Assembly (NCBI RefSeq): GCF_004217115.1
Contig: NZ_SHKN01000002.1
Location: forward strand, 310,001 to 374,000
Direction of reading: 5' to 3'
Origin: Ancylomarina subtilis
Lineage (GTDB): Bacteria > Bacteroidota > Bacteroidia > Bacteroidales > Marinifilaceae
Length of the DNA: 64,000 nucleotides
The notes under the pieces were generated by a model. The model saw only the letters and a list, made by a program, of their open reading frames with translations. It made no database searches and had not been told where the DNA came from. Positions within the stretch are counted from its first letter, which is position 1. Each line of letters starts with the position of its first letter. Position numbers and translations under genes: made by a program. This document shows, one piece after another, positions 47,347 through 55,681 of the stretch.

Positions 47347-48453
47347 TTACATATACCTGTCCCAGTCCTTCCAAACAGCCTCGTATTTTTTCTCGTGCAA
47401 CATGCTTTCAATTTCTTGAGGACTTCGTTGATCCGAAACTTCGAATTGTTCCAGGGCTTTGGTGTGTACCGCATAGCCACCAGGTTCTGTTTTTGATCCT
47501 GCACTCATGGCTGTTATGCCAAGTTTGAAGACATGATCGCGAAAAGTGGGTGATTCCCGGGTTGAGAGTGAGAGTTCGACTTCCTGATTCAGAATTCTGA
47601 AGGCACAAATGACCTGTAATAGCTCCCTGTCAGAGATCGCCATGTTAGGCTGAAAACCTCCTGCATTAGGACGCAAGCGTGGAAAGGAGATTGAATAGCG
47701 AGACTGCCAATATGTTTTTTCCAAATAGGATAGATGAAGAGCAGTATGCCAGATATCCGAACGCCAATCTTCTAAGCCGATAAGACAACCCAAACCGATT
47801 TTATGAATGCCTGCTTTACCCAGTCTGTCAGGTGTTTCAAGTCGATATTGAAAGTTTGCTTTTTTTCCGGCAGGGTGATAGTTTTTGTAATTTTCCTGGT
47901 GATAGGTTTCTTGATAAACGTAAACGGCATGTAATCCTGCTTGTCTCAGTTGCTGATATTCTTCGGTACTCATGGGTTGTACTTCCACCGAAATTTGGGC
48001 AAAATGAGGACGCAGTAATTCGATAGCTCCCATCAGGTAGGTAAAACCAGCTTCCTTTTGATGTTCGCCAGTGACTAAAAGGAGGTGTTCGAAGCCCATT
48101 TGTTTAATGGCCATAGCTTCTTTTAGAATCTGATCTTCGCTAAGGGTTACGCGTTCAATTTTGTTTTGATGACTGAATCCACAGTACACGCATGAATTTG
48201 AACAAGTATTGGAAAGGTATAAGGGGACATAAAGTTGAATGGTTTTACCAAAACGCTGTTGTGTCGCCAGCATACTTTTCTGAGCCATTTGCTCCAAAAA
48301 GGGAGCCGCTGCAGGAGAAATCAAAGCCTTGAAGTCTTCCAGTCCACATTGGGTTTGATTAAGAGCATGCAAAACATCTTGCTCCGTTTTAGCATAGATG
48401 CTGTCCTTAATTTGTTCCCAGTCGTATTGTTTTAAGGTGTCAAAAAAACTCAT
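47347..48453 (-). CDS. thiH: 2-iminoacetate synthase ThiH
   Basis: A 368-residue radical-SAM tyrosine lyase that makes dehydroglycine for the thiazole ring. The cluster motif is in SNTCSNSCVYCGFSHQN near residue 85 (CxxxCxxC), followed by LLVTGEH and SFPRLRPNAGGF typical of ThiH. ThiH replaces the oxygen-dependent ThiO, fitting anaerobic or microaerobic growth. It starts two bases after the thiG stop. Confidence 0.95.
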   Translation of the reverse strand: MSFFDTLKQYDWEQIKDSIYAKTEQDVLHALNQTQCGLEDFKALISPAAAPFLEQMAQKSMLATQQRFGKTIQLYVPLYLSNTCSNSCVYCGFSHQNKIERVTLSEDQILKEAMAIKQMGFEHLLLVTGEHQKEAGFTYLMGAIELLRPHFAQISVEVQPMSTEEYQQLRQAGLHAVYVYQETYHQENYKNYHPAGKKANFQYRLETPDRLGKAGIHKIGLGCLIGLEDWRSDIWHTALHLSYLEKTYWQSRYSISFPRLRPNAGGFQPNMAISDRELLQVICAFRILNQEVELSLSTRESPTFRDHVFKLGITAMSAGSKTEPGGYAVHTKALEQFEVSDQRSPQEIESMLHEKKYEAVWKDWDRYM

Positions 48454-48455
48454 GC

Positions 48456-49226
48456 TTATAAGTTTAGAAATGAGGTTAGAGGACTGCTGGCTTCTGCTTG
48501 GTTGAGTTGTGTACCCAGTTTGGCCTCAAAAGCTATTCGACCCGCTTGAACGGCCAGTTTGAACGCTTCAGCCATTTTTATCGGATCATTTGCAACAGCA
48601 ATAGCCGTATTGACAAGCACAGCATCAGCACCCATCTCCATGGCTTCGGCAGCATGACTGGGTGCCCCAATGCCTGCATCAACTACGACAGGAATGTTTG
48701 CCTGTTCAATAATAATCCTAATAAATTCACGTGTAATGAGGCCTTTATTGCTCCCGATTGGTGAACCCAGAGGCATCACGGCAGCAGCACCCGCTTCTTC
48801 AAGCTGTTTGGCCAGAATGGGATCGGCCTGCATATAGGGCAGAACGATAAACCCCTTTTTTGCCAACTCTTCACAAGCTTTTAGTGTTTCTATAGTATCA
48901 GCAAGTAAATATTTCGGATCGGGATGAATTTCAAGTTTGAGCCAATTGGTTTGCAGGGCTTCTCTTGCCAGTTCTGCCGCAAATACGGCTTCTTTTGCTG
49001 TTCGTACGCCAGATGTGTTGGGCAATAATCTAAAACGATTCGGATCGATATGCTTCAGGATATCGTCTTCCGGGTTCTGAATATCCACTCTTCGCAGAGC
49101 AGTGGTGACCATTTCGCTGCCAGAGGCAATCAGAGCTTCTTCCATAAGTTGATTGGAACTGAATTTTCCGGTTCCAAGAAAAAGCCGGGAATTAAATTCC
49201 TGGCCCGCAATTGTTAGTTGTTGCAT
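48456..49226 (-). CDS. thiG: Thiazole synthase ThiG
   Basis: A 256-residue TIM-barrel enzyme that assembles the thiazole phosphate from DXP, dehydroglycine and ThiS-thiocarboxylate. Seen: [38 protein letters not shown], the substrate loop [13 protein letters not shown] and [12 protein letters not shown]. Its start overlaps the end of the thiE-type gene by 13 bases, indicating coupled translation. Confidence 0.97.
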   Translation of the reverse strand: MQQLTIAGQEFNSRLFLGTGKFSSNQLMEEALIASGSEMVTTALRRVDIQNPEDDILKHIDPNRFRLLPNTSGVRTAKEAVFAAELAREALQTNWLKLEIHPDPKYLLADTIETLKACEELAKKGFIVLPYMQADPILAKQLEEAGAAAVMPLGSPIGSNKGLITREFIRIIIEQANIPVVVDAGIGAPSHAAEAMEMGADAVLVNTAIAVANDPIKMAEAFKLAVQAGRIAFEAKLGTQLNQAEASSPLTSFLNL

Positions 49227-50476
49227 AACGGATTTATTAGTTGTTTAAGGTAGTTTGTTGTTGTTGAGATGAGATTTTCACTTGATGTAATGGCTGAGGA
49301 TAAAGCAATACCATGCAGACCACTTTCCACAAGATCGGAGACGTCTTCAATATTGATTCCGCCGATGGCAACAATAGGCAAATGGATGTTTTCAATTTGG
49401 CACTGCTCTATGATTTGCTTGTAGCCCTTGAGCCCTAAAACAGGAGCTAAGTTCTTTTTGGTCTGCGTAAAACGAAAGGGACCCAAGCCGATGTAGTCGA
49501 CACCTGACTGGTGTAGTTGGCGGATATCATTTATATCATTGGCCGTTCCGCCAATAATGTATTCACGTCCCAATAGTTTTCGGGCTGTGACGGGAGATAG
49601 ATCAGCCTTACCCAGGTGAACGCCGTGGGCACCGATTTCTTTTACCAGATGTGCATGATCATTTAGGATAAGTTTTGCTTGATACTGATGACATATATCG
49701 GCTGCTTGCTTGCCCATTTTTAAAATATCTTCATCTGATTTATTTTTTAGACGAAGTTGAATCCATTTGGCACCTGCCTTGCACACCTGTTGGATTTGTT
49801 CCAATTCGTTCAGTTTGGAAAAATCGTTTGTGATGAATTGAAAATCTGAAATTGATGTGTTTTTTATCATCATTTTACTATTTGCTTGAATCTCATAAAA
49901 ACGTTTGGAGACCAGTTCCGGACTAAGATGATTGCCTTCCCAAATACTTCCCAAAAGCGCACAACCCATAAATCCCAAATCCAAACAATCCTGAATATTT
50001 GTTTGGTCTATTCCGCCCAGAGCGATGCAGTTTTTAATTTCAGGATGATCCTGAAATAAAGTTTGGATCTCGTTGGGGTAGAAAGCAGAAGGGTAGCCTT
50101 GTTTAGAGATTGAATTGTAAATCGGACTCAAAAAAACATAGTCGTGCGTTTTGTAGTGGTTTAAAACTTCAAGGGGCGTATGGCAGGATCTGCTCCGGCT
50201 TATATTTTGACGTTTTATTGGATATTCATCTGTTTGATGGACGCTTTTGAAATGAACTCCTCCCAGATAGAATTCTTCAGCCAGAATATGGTGCTGATGC
50301 AGAATCACACGTGAATGGTATTGCTTTGCTAAGCTATGAAGCATGTGCTTTAATTCATTGATTGAAGCATGTGGTTTCCGAACATGTAGCCTCTGAAGTC
50401 CCGATTTAAAAAGGGCTTCCCAAAGGCGAACTTCATCCGGAAGGATTTCTTCAGGTGTAATAACTATAGGTGTCAT
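49214..50476 (-). CDS. thiE: TenI-ThiE fusion (thiamine phosphate synthase)
   Basis: A 420-residue protein with two thiamine-phosphate-synthase folds. Residues 1-200 are TenI-like ([38 protein letters not shown]). Residues 210-415 hold a fuller ThiE site ([45 protein letters not shown]-like [24 protein letters not shown]). The C-terminal half probably joins pyrimidine and thiazole units; the N-terminal half may aromatise the thiazole as TenI does. Single ThiE proteins are about 210 residues, so this is a true double-domain product. Confidence 0.9.
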   Translation of the reverse strand: MTPIVITPEEILPDEVRLWEALFKSGLQRLHVRKPHASINELKHMLHSLAKQYHSRVILHQHHILAEEFYLGGVHFKSVHQTDEYPIKRQNISRSRSCHTPLEVLNHYKTHDYVFLSPIYNSISKQGYPSAFYPNEIQTLFQDHPEIKNCIALGGIDQTNIQDCLDLGFMGCALLGSIWEGNHLSPELVSKRFYEIQANSKMMIKNTSISDFQFITNDFSKLNELEQIQQVCKAGAKWIQLRLKNKSDEDILKMGKQAADICHQYQAKLILNDHAHLVKEIGAHGVHLGKADLSPVTARKLLGREYIIGGTANDINDIRQLHQSGVDYIGLGPFRFTQTKKNLAPVLGLKGYKQIIEQCQIENIHLPIVAIGGINIEDVSDLVESGLHGIALSSAITSSENLISTTTNYLKQLINPLCNN

Positions 50477-50509
50477 AGGATTTTGAGATTAGTTTTGTTG
50501 AATAATAGA

Positions 50510-50710
50510 TTAACCGCCTTGTGTGGCGCGAATCAACAAAACCTTATCATCTTCCTTTATCAGATGTTTATCCCATAGAATTGAGGGGATAATTTCTTGC
50601 CCTATGGCAACGGCTATGCCTTTGGGGGATGTATTGAGCTGGCAAAGCAGCTTTGAAATACTTGAGGCATCAGCGATATCGATGCTTTCATCATTTACAT
50701 AAACCTTCAT
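50510..50710 (-). CDS. thiS: Sulfur carrier protein ThiS
   Basis: A 66-residue ubiquitin-like protein ending in the required Gly-Gly (RATQGG), which is adenylated and thiocarboxylated to supply sulfur for the thiazole. It is the first gene of the thi operon, about 45 bases after the first TPP aptamer. Confidence 0.95.
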   Translation of the reverse strand: MKVYVNDESIDIADASSISKLLCQLNTSPKGIAVAIGQEIIPSILWDKHLIKEDDKVLLIRATQGG

Positions 50711-50753
50711 ACGAGTTAGTTTTGTAGTAAATGAGAAGAGGCTTAAGCCAATG

Positions 50754-50830
50754 CTTGATATTCCTACGTCGGTATGATCCGAATCAGGTTATGAGGGTGT
50801 GATCTCAGCCCATAGGGCACCCCTTATCAA
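50754..50830 (-). ncRNA. TPP riboswitch, proximal aptamer
   Basis: Read on the minus strand, this holds the THI-box core in order: GGGGTGCCC (50823-50815), a P3 hairpin GCCC-TAT-GGGC, CTGAGA, ACACCC closing P2, ACCTGAT, then a P5 hairpin TCGG-ATCATA-CCGA and CGTAGGAA. TTGATA and TATCAA at the ends close P1. It lies directly upstream of thiS and would sense thiamine pyrophosphate. Confidence 0.93.
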
Positions 50831-50841
50831 TTACTATATTC

Positions 50842-50877
50842 AAAAAAAAATGTGTGTTTTACAGAAGGCTGGTAAAC
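50842..50877 (-). terminator. Possible attenuator hairpin between the two TPP aptamers
   Basis: On the minus strand a bulged stem (50869-50877 with 50856-50864, AAGG-type loop) is followed after five bases by nine Ts (50850-50842). The bulges and the gap make it a weak terminator, but its place right after the distal aptamer suits an expression platform. Confidence 0.4.
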
Positions 50878-50892
50878 TGAAATCAGAATGAT

Positions 50893-51098
50893 ATTAACTC
50901 CCTTCGTCGGCATTATCCGCATCAGGTTCTTAAGGGTATAATCTCAGCCTGTTTTAATACCGATTAGCAATCAGCTAGGTTTACTTTTGCTTTAAACTCA
51001 AGTTACTTGTCTGATTGTCTATCGGAATTATACCATAAAAAAAGTGAATTAAATATCACAAGTTTAAATGAAATGGTATAAGGCACCCCCGTAAAACG
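50893..51098 (-). ncRNA. TPP riboswitch, distal aptamer with very long P3 arm
   Basis: On the minus strand the 3' half is a textbook THI box: GGCTGAGA, ATACCC, GAACCTGATG, CGGATAATGCCG, ACGAAGGGAG (50956-50898). Its 5' partner GGGGGTGCC is about 125 bases further upstream (51090-51082). Directly after it TTATACC can pair with GGTAT just before the core, so P3 is a long arm closed by GCCT/AGGC plus this extension. P1 pairing is weak by eye. It is thus a second, larger aptamer in tandem with the proximal one. Confidence 0.75.
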
Positions 51099-51134
51099 TT
51101 GTCAAATGTATGGAAATATTTTAATAATAAAAGC

Positions 51135-51155
51135 CTAAACGGACTTCGTTCCGTA
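51135..51155 (-). terminator. Possible terminator of the Myb-like gene
   Basis: The 5-bp stem ACGGA/TCCGT (51139-51143 with 51150-51154) directly follows the stop codon on the minus strand, with a loose T-rich tail. Weak. Confidence 0.35.
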
Positions 51156-51398
51156 TTATTTTTTTGAAGAGTCAGAAGAGGGAGATGTTTTCTTTTTAAT
51201 TTGAGTAAGCTCCATTTTACGGATTCGGGCACGAATAGCCCCTTTGGTTCTGTTTAATTTGATAGCGATTTCTGAAACCGGGACACCATCGAAAAAAAGG
51301 TTAATCATGTCATCATCATCTTTTCTACTCCATGGCTTGTAGGCTTCCTTATTTTCTTTTTTTATTTGCTTGATCTTATTAAAGTCGTCCTGATTCAT
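51156..51398 (-). CDS. Small Myb/SANT-like helix-turn-helix protein
   Basis: An 80-residue basic protein. Residues 20-65 (PWSRKDDDDMINLFFDGVP, then VSEIAIKLNRTKGAIRARI) have the Trp-led start and third-helix pattern of a Myb/SANT-type DNA-binding domain, like those at the C termini of some helicases. The tail is Lys/Ser-rich. It may bind DNA, but its target is unknown. It is transcribed toward the thi leader with a possible short terminator between. Confidence 0.65.
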   Translation of the reverse strand: MNQDDFNKIKQIKKENKEAYKPWSRKDDDDMINLFFDGVPVSEIAIKLNRTKGAIRARIRKMELTQIKKKTSPSSDSSKK

Positions 51399-51558
51399 TT
51401 TGTTTTTTTTTATGTGATTATCTGGATTCCGATTGTAAAGATAGTTAGAAGTATTTAGTTTAAAACTTTGGATTGTTCCAGGCTTAATAAAAGCTTTGAT
51501 GATAAATATAAAAGGAGTTTTTTGTCTTGTATTATGTTGTTAATGAATTGTTATCTTC

Positions 51559-51590
51559 TTTGGAGATATGTTTACTAAATTATAAATTTG
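51559..51590 (+). promoter_or_regulatory. Bacteroidota-type promoter (TTTG-N20-TAAATTTG)
   Basis: TTTG at 51559-51562 and TAAATTTG at 51583-51590 match the -33 and -7 elements with normal spacing, about 50 bases before the lipoprotein ATG at 51640. The best-formed promoter I found in the window. Confidence 0.6.
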
Positions 51591-51639
51591 ATGTTCAATA
51601 AATGAAACAATAAATATTTAAACCTAAATCCTAAAATTG

Positions 51640-52176
51640 ATGAAGTATCTAAGTTTATTAGCCCTGGTCCTGGTGTTTATGTCATGTAATTCAACGCAGT
51701 CTGGTTCGAAAAAACAGAATGCAGAGCAACAAGTTATCAGTCAGGTGAAATCAGCAACACTCAGTATCGATCAATTAATGACGGTGGCTGCAGATAAGGT
51801 CGGACAAGAGGTTTGTTTCAAAGGTTTGGTCAATCATGTGTGTGCCCATTCCGGAAAACGATGTATTTTGAAAAATGCGGAGGGAAATTTGTCTATCCGA
51901 GTTGAAGCGACGGGAGATCTTGAAGGTTTTAATAAGGAAATCGCGGGTAATGATTTGGTGGTGACCGGTATTCTTCGTGAGAAAAGATTAGCCACGAGTG
52001 AAATTGATGAGTGGGAAATGCAAGTGAAAGAAAAGTCTAAAAGTGAAGAAGGCGGGAAGCATTGCAGTTCAGAGATGGCAAACATTAAGGAAATGCGCGA
52101 TTGGATGAAAGCCAACAACAAAGATTATTATGCCATTTATTATGTAGACGGAACAGATTATGAAGTTGTGGAGTAA
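51640..52176 (+). CDS. OB-fold-like lipoprotein
   Basis: A 178-residue lipoprotein: LLALVLVFMSCNST carries a lipobox with Cys at about residue 17. The middle (VGQEVCFKGLVNHVCAHSGKRCILKN...LSIRVEATG...LVVTGILREKR) has the strand pattern of an OB-fold like those in periplasmic metal- or nucleic-acid-related lipoproteins. It contains several Cys and His residues (VCAHSGKRC) that could bind a metal. The start is the ATG at 51640, not the adjacent TTG. The stop lies inside the next gene (17-base overlap), so they form an operon. Confidence 0.72.
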   Translation: MKYLSLLALVLVFMSCNSTQSGSKKQNAEQQVISQVKSATLSIDQLMTVAADKVGQEVCFKGLVNHVCAHSGKRCILKNAEGNLSIRVEATGDLEGFNKEIAGNDLVVTGILREKRLATSEIDEWEMQVKEKSKSEEGGKHCSSEMANIKEMRDWMKANNKDYYAIYYVDGTDYEVVE

Positions 52177-52705
52177 GAAAGCTATACGTAAGTGGTTAAG
52201 ACTGACTCATCGTTATCTGGGGTATTTCTTTGTGGGAATCACTCTTATTTATGCCATATCGGGCATTATCCTGAATCATAAAAAAAAGGGTGAAGATCCG
52301 GCTTATAAAACCGAATATATCAGTTATCAATTAAGCTCCGGTCTTAGTCCGAATCAAGTGACAGCGTATTGGAATGAGAATATATCGGATTATGCTTTAA
52401 ACAGAATTATACCCGAATCCGAATCATACAACCTCTACTTAAAGGGTGGTTTGGGAACCTACAACCCGATGACCGGGGAGTTAAATTTTGAGGTTTATCA
52501 GAAGAAACTATGGGTGTTTTTCATTAATAAGCTGCATTACAATAGTAAATTAGGATGGACACTAATGGCCGATATATTTGCCATTGCCATGCTCATATTT
52601 GCTCTTTCAGGCATGTTGATGGTGCCAGGTAAAAAAGGCATTCGTGGAATAGGGAAATGGCTTATTGCCATTGGTATTGTTTTGCCATTCCTGTTCTTCT
52701 TGTAA
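52160..52705 (+). CDS. PepSY-associated membrane protein
   Basis: A 181-residue protein. RKWLRLTHRYLGYFFVGITLIYAISGIILNH is typical of the first helix of PepSY-TM proteins. A periplasmic loop of about 85 residues follows, then LHYNSKLGWTLMADIFAIAMLIFALSGM and a last helix. Family members sit next to metal or haem uptake or reductase genes. Coupling to the upstream Cys/His-rich lipoprotein suggests a shared periplasmic job, possibly metal handling (inference). A strong terminator follows. Confidence 0.78.
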   Translation: MKLWSKKAIRKWLRLTHRYLGYFFVGITLIYAISGIILNHKKKGEDPAYKTEYISYQLSSGLSPNQVTAYWNENISDYALNRIIPESESYNLYLKGGLGTYNPMTGELNFEVYQKKLWVFFINKLHYNSKLGWTLMADIFAIAMLIFALSGMLMVPGKKGIRGIGKWLIAIGIVLPFLFFL

Positions 52706-53133
52706 TTAATGACAGACAATTTGAGAAAAGCTTATCAAAGGCAAATTGCTTTTGATGAGCTTTTTGTATTAAGATTAATAGGTGTTTGTTATTTTGATTG
52801 AATTTAAATTAGGTCTGTCCGATTTTATTGAATAGCTGATTATTTCTTTAATGTGTGAAATGTCTACACCCTGTTTTGTTCTTATTGCTTTGTGTTTGAT
52901 TGTTTTATGATGTGTTTTTAATTAACTTCAATATGCGTTTAAGATTACATAATACATTGGTTTGGTATTTCTCTTATGTCATTATTTTGTTTTAAAGCCT
53001 GGCATAACAGATGTCCACTCATAAGTAAACTTGTAATTCTTGAATCTGTTAGAAGGAACAAGAAGCTCATTGGTCTTATGTGTCTGATAAGTTTAATTGG
53101 GTTTCGATTTATTCATTAATCAAATTCATTAAA
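52706..53133 (+). other. Intergenic region before the unrecognised helical protein gene
   Basis: The first 60 bases hold a terminator. The rest is AT-rich, with no clear repeat or RNA element. An in-frame ATG at 53080 precedes the preferred start at 53134. Confidence 0.4.
52726..52765 (+). terminator. Intrinsic terminator, 14-bp stem
   Basis: AAAAGCTTATCAAA at 52726-52739 pairs with 52751-52764 (one G-T pair), and the T run overlaps the stem end. It closes the lipoprotein-PepSY operon. Confidence 0.82.
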
Positions 53134-53883
53134 ATGGTTACAGAAGAACAAATTACCACATGTAAAGCGCAGGTTGCTGCAATTCCTGATGAAAAAATTG
53201 TAGTGCCCAACATGCCATGCAATGTTTACCTTGCCGAAACTGAAACCCTTGAAACCTGGGCCATGCAGGATAAAGAAAAGCTGGCTACGGCTGGCGTTAG
53301 CGAAGAACGAATTGCTGAAATAGCTGTGCGGGCCACAGTCCTTCGGCAATACCAAGCCGATTGGATTATTGTGCGCCGAACCGGTAAAGACGCCGAAAAA
53401 GAGTGGAAGGCCTTTGCTACGGGCGCTTACGATTTATGTAGCGAAATGAAACATGCCTTTAAATATGCATTCAGAAATGAGCCCGAGCTTTTGAGACGTG
53501 TGGATGAGATTGCTGAAGGCACAGGTGATGCTGATATGATTCAGGATTTAAAAACCTATTCGAAATTAGGTCTAAAACATCAGGATTTGCTTACACCTAT
53601 TGGTTTTGATGTAGCCAAGTTGGATGCGGCAAGTACGATGTCGGATGAAGGGGCTAATTTGCTGGCTGAGGCCAATGGGAGCAAGTTAAAAGGCAATGTG
53701 CAGAAGGTTGCTCGCGACAAAGCTTATACTCACCTAAAAGAAGTGGTGGATGAAGTTCGCGCCTGTGGCAAATACCTTTTCTGGAAAGACAAAAAACGTT
53801 TGGTAGGCTACGAAAGTTCTCATTGGAAGAGCCAAAATGCCAGACGCAAAAAAGATGAAATAGAAGAAGTTATCGTTGATTAA
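53134..53883 (+). CDS. Unrecognised helical, charged cytoplasmic protein
   Basis: A 249-residue protein without signal or membrane segments. It is rich in Ala, Glu and Lys and probably all-helical, and ends in a basic tract (FWKDKKRLVGYESSHWKS, then NARRKKDEIEE). I do not recognise the family. The frame opens at 53080, but the ATG at 53134 (MVTEEQITTC) is more natural. Three sampled 60-base lines of this gene have 43-57% G+C, against 30% in one line of the next gene, so it may be acquired. A strong terminator follows, and 20 bases beyond that starts the RACATG array. Confidence 0.7.
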   Translation: MVTEEQITTCKAQVAAIPDEKIVVPNMPCNVYLAETETLETWAMQDKEKLATAGVSEERIAEIAVRATVLRQYQADWIIVRRTGKDAEKEWKAFATGAYDLCSEMKHAFKYAFRNEPELLRRVDEIAEGTGDADMIQDLKTYSKLGLKHQDLLTPIGFDVAKLDAASTMSDEGANLLAEANGSKLKGNVQKVARDKAYTHLKEVVDEVRACGKYLFWKDKKRLVGYESSHWKSQNARRKKDEIEEVIVD

Positions 53884-53902
53884 TATAAAGCTCAATTAAA
53901 AG

Positions 53903-53928
53903 AACTCTGCGTAAGCGGAGTTTTTTTT
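53903..53928 (+). terminator. Intrinsic terminator between the helical protein gene and the array
   Basis: AACTCTGC pairs with GCGGAGTT (one G-T pair) around GTAA, followed by eight Ts. It should stop transcription before the RACATG array. Confidence 0.85.
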
Positions 53929-53945
53929 ACGCCTAAAATTAAATG

Positions 53946-54183
53946 ATCATGTTCCCATATTGATGGTCATGTTCATTTTTTAGCCTCACATGTTACTATT
54001 TTTCTGGTCATGTCAATATTTTACTTTTCATGTTACTTATTTAATGCCCATGTTCAACATAACGACCGAAAACCCAACATGGCAGCTTATTTTACGACAT
54101 GAGTACATAAAATATGACATGGTAAGTCTGTTGTTAACATGACGGCCTTAAAGTTGACATGGGAGCTTTTGTTTTAACATGGG
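53946..54183. repeat. 20-bp-period RACATG array in two divergent halves
   Basis: Thirteen motif positions; twelve contain CATG. Left half, read as CATGTY on the plus strand: 53948, 53968, 53989, 54009, 54029, 54049. Right half, read as RACATG: 54058 (CATA variant), 54078, 54098, 54118, 54138, 54158, 54178. All steps within a half are exactly 20 bases except one of 21. The orientation flips at about 54055, where CATGTT and AACATA abut. The 14-base spacers between motifs show no shared sequence and no complementarity across halves. The period is not a multiple of three. It looks like an ordered set of protein-binding half-sites lying on one face of the DNA; the function is unknown. Confidence 0.9.
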
Positions 54184-54420
54184 GAGGAATAACTGAACTT
54201 TTGTACTAAGTGATATACAAGGATTCTATTTCTGAAATCAATTGTTGGCTGTGTTAAGTATTAGTTGTCTGGTAGTTATCAATTTTGTAACTTGTTGGGA
54301 CTTTGATTTATATTTCGATAATTAGGTTGTTTTTTCGAGAGATAAAAATGCTTGAACATTATTATATATCAGTTAAACTATCGCATGATAATAGATGTGA
54401 AACTTAATAAAACTGGAATC
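54184..54420 (+). other. Intergenic region between the array and the lipoprotein gene
   Basis: An AT-rich stretch presumably containing the promoter of the 54421 gene. At 54195-54198 GAAC without TG could be a decayed further array unit. Nothing else was recognised. Confidence 0.35.
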
Positions 54421-55071
54421 ATGAAGAAACTCTTACTCGTGTCGATTATTGTAATCTTTTACTGTTGTAGCAAAGAAGATAGTACTTCTAAGATGGAAAA
54501 TTTAGTCGTTTATTCTTACTATACTACAGCAATAGGTGAATATCCATATGATAATTTGTATCCTGCCTCAGATGGTCCGATAACATCAGCTGATTTTTAT
54601 TTTTTCAATGCAAAAGATATTGTTGTTCCTATACAAAAGGATATTATAACAATTGATAATCTTACTGATTATTCCGATTATAAATCAGAGGTGGTTGGTC
54701 TTTTAGAAACTCAAGGGAAGTTGAAGCTATCCAATGGTTCAGTTGTTAATTCTATACAGATCGATATTCGCAATTTAGATAATGGTACGTATAAAAGAGG
54801 TTATGCGAGTACAGTAGTAGATGCTCATAATGATGATGAATGGAATGATGTTCTGACTAAAAATGCGATATCCTTATCTATAGGAGAATATTTGGTGGTA
54901 GTTATACATGGTGGTCATCCCTATTATTGTAGTGAAGGCTATTCCTATAAAACAATCACTATTACCAAAGATATGCCAACTTCAGATAGGTATATAACTA
55001 TTGTTTTTCCATGGGACATGCATTATAAAGGGTATTTCGATTGGATCGATAATGATGGCTTTTATAATTAA
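54421..55071 (+). CDS. Uncharacterised lipoprotein
   Basis: A 216-residue protein with a lipoprotein signal (LLLVSIIVIFYCCSKE). The body is rich in Tyr, Asp and Ile and appears beta-rich; I recognise no domain. The reading frame is open upstream to 54352, but the ATG at 54421 fits the signal peptide. It lies just downstream of the RACATG array. Confidence 0.6.
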   Translation: MKKLLLVSIIVIFYCCSKEDSTSKMENLVVYSYYTTAIGEYPYDNLYPASDGPITSADFYFFNAKDIVVPIQKDIITIDNLTDYSDYKSEVVGLLETQGKLKLSNGSVVNSIQIDIRNLDNGTYKRGYASTVVDAHNDDEWNDVLTKNAISLSIGEYLVVVIHGGHPYYCSEGYSYKTITITKDMPTSDRYITIVFPWDMHYKGYFDWIDNDGFYN

Positions 55072-55135
55072 GAAATTCTATACTGTATTAATAGAGGAGT
55101 AATATAATTGATGTTTAATTAAAAGAATTGTAGAT

Positions 55136-55564
55136 ATGAACTCGAGTTGTCAAGATATGTGGGAAACTTATTCAATTGAAATTGAAAAGTTAGAAATCCT
55201 ACGAACTCAATGGTATAAACATATTACTCTTTTGGTTTCAAGTTTATTTGGAATACTAATCTCTTTAAGCCCTCTTGTTAATGAGGAGAGAAGTTCGGTT
55301 ATAATATTTGTTATAGCATTAACCCTTTTAGGATTAACAATACTTTGTTTTTTGTTGAAATTATTTGGACAGATATTGACAATAAAAAAAGCAATATTGC
55401 GATACCACGATGAAGCTTCTGAGGCAATTAAAAAAGGAAAACTTCTTCCTAATGTTTTGGTTGAAGAGAGCAAGCTTTTTATTCGTGTTGAATATTTTGG
55501 ATACCTGACATTTCTTGGTTCGATTTTTATGTTGATATTATTTTTGTGGCTTACCTATCTATAG
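55136..55564 (+). CDS. Small membrane protein, three predicted segments
   Basis: A 142-residue protein. A soluble N-terminal helix is followed by HITLLVSSLFGILISLSPL, VIIFVIALTLLGLTILCFLL and a C-terminal segment (YLTFLGSIFMLILFLWL). Between the second and third segments lies a charged helical loop. No family is recognised. Confidence 0.6.
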   Translation: MNSSCQDMWETYSIEIEKLEILRTQWYKHITLLVSSLFGILISLSPLVNEERSSVIIFVIALTLLGLTILCFLLKLFGQILTIKKAILRYHDEASEAIKKGKLLPNVLVEESKLFIRVEYFGYLTFLGSIFMLILFLWLTYL

Positions 55565-55681
55565 GGGATTATTGATTCTCTTTTATAATAAATGAACGAA
55601 TAATTATTTTTAGTATGATTTTTTACAAAATGTTGGATATAAATTAAGAATGGTAATTATAATCTTAAAAAGGATAATATT

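Noticed and set aside
53946-54183. CRISPR array interpretation of the CATG repeats
   Set aside because: The conserved core is only six bases, units are 20 bases long, orientation flips in the middle and no cas genes are present.
53946-54183. Coding or simple hairpin-RNA interpretation of the CATG repeats
   Set aside because: A 20-base period is not a multiple of three, and the spacers of the two halves are not complementary, so only six-base pairings separated by 14-base loops would form.
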